Assembly (NCBI RefSeq): GCF_003318235.1
Contig: NZ_QOCG01000032.1
Span: forward strand, 124,001-188,000
Source of the DNA: Loktanella sp. D2R18
GTDB lineage: Bacteria > Pseudomonadota > Alphaproteobacteria > Rhodobacterales > Rhodobacteraceae
Direction: 5' to 3'
Length of the DNA stretch: 64,000 bases
Shown: positions 63,564-64,000 of the stretch, piece by piece
Numbering within the stretch: the first letter of the stretch is position 1
Layout of the letters: each line of letters begins with the position of its first letter
Made by a program: the position numbers and the translations under genes
The notes under the pieces: model-generated
The model's database searches: none
What the model was told of the DNA's origin: nothing
Seen by the model: the letters and a program-made list of their open reading frames with translations, nothing else

Positions 63564-64000
63564 ACGTATTTTACAGGAAAGACTACAACCCTCATTGCTG
63601 GATCGGCTGACCGATGATGCACGCGAAAAGACGTCTGAAACTGGGTCAGTATGGATCATTGACGTCAGCCGGTTACGACAGATCATTCAGCGTGACCTGG
63701 GCTGGTTGCTGAATACGTCCAACCTGGAGGCCACGCACGATCTTGAGGCCTATCCGAATGTTGCCAACTCAGTTTTGAACTATGGTGTTGTTGACATCTC
63801 AGGCTCTGTTGCCACAGCGGATCGTGCCGTTGAAATCAGGCAAGCCATCCGCACCGCGATTGAGAATTTTGAACCCCGCCTGCTGCCTGAAACGTTGGAA
63901 GTTGAGATGCGTCAGGAAAGGGTCGGCAGCGGTGCTGTGATTTCCTTTGATATCCGTGCCGAGCTTTGGGCAGAGCCTGTTCCTGTCGATCTGTATCTGC
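63556..64000 (+). CDS. tssE: T6SS baseplate protein TssE (3' end outside window)
   Basis: The first 148 codons are in the window. GPW/gp25-like wedge protein: 'LQERLQPSLLDRLTDD' at the start, 'DLGWLLNTSNLEA' and the 'YPNVANSVLNYGVVDISG' segment, all typical. The order tssA-B-C-hcp-tagJ-tssE suggests tssF and tssG follow beyond the window. Confidence 0.94.
   Translation, partial: MAERILQERLQPSLLDRLTDDAREKTSETGSVWIIDVSRLRQIIQRDLGWLLNTSNLEATHDLEAYPNVANSVLNYGVVDISGSVATADRAVEIRQAIRTAIENFEPRLLPETLEVEMRQERVGSGAVISFDIRAELWAEPVPVDLYL

Overview
The window looks like a chromosomal segment of a marine alphaproteobacterium of the Rhodobacteraceae (roseobacter group). The reasons are the regB/senC/regA redox regulatory locus, the petABC cytochrome bc1 operon, tsaE-amgK-murU, and a proteobacterial-type MtaB and DapF. 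Species cannot be named from the sequence alone.

Housekeeping part (1-27057): a murU/amgK/tsaE operon with 4-base overlaps; a PAS protein without a kinase domain; RegB, SenC and RegA; a LysR regulator; a small cytochrome c; adenine deaminase plus AMP nucleosidase (purine salvage); an HU protein; an EamA permease; a glycosyltransferase; AroC; an HD hydrolase; a TPP riboswitch driving thiBPQ; petABC; an outer-membrane barrel; and dapF-mtaB-gst-gst. It ends at a tRNA-Lys(TTT) gene.

Accessory island (27058 to about 51300): directly behind the tRNA lies a cluster rich in predicted immunity and cell-death domains. One strand carries a HET-domain protein, a ThsB-type TIR, a caspase-like protease, a one-helix membrane protein and a minimal TIR. 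The opposite strand carries a three-part TIR protein, a SLOG-family nucleotide-binding protein and an EndoG-type nuclease with a lamin-tail domain. A KptA (RNA 2'-phosphotransferase) gene interrupted by an in-frame TGA follows. Next comes a Tn7-like transposition module: a Ner-like regulator, a TnsA-like nuclease, a TnsB/TniA-like DDE transposase whose N-terminal part is separated by an in-frame TAG, a TnsC/TniB ATPase and TniQ. No CRISPR or cas genes were seen. A FitAB/VapBC-type toxin-antitoxin pair, a large serine recombinase translationally coupled to two ParB/RepB-like proteins, two small DNA-binding regulators, an IS3-type remnant and short inverted-repeat remnants complete the island.

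Right part (51308-64000): a NaChBac-type sodium channel and an M15 peptidase are followed by one long co-directional run: ECF sigma factor, anti-sigma factor, subtilase, pseudo-caspase with a peptidoglycan-binding domain, heme-c/HAMP membrane sensor, Ser/Thr kinase, and then type VI secretion genes tssA, tssB, tssC, hcp, tagJ and a partial tssE. The order suggests an envelope or redox sensing module upstream of a kinase-controlled T6SS.

The most promising candidate for an undescribed system is 27396-35978. It combines several predicted NAD-consuming or NAD-derived-signal domains (three TIRs, a TIR-related HET, SLOG, KptA) with two plausible killing effectors, a caspase-like protease and an EndoG nuclease.
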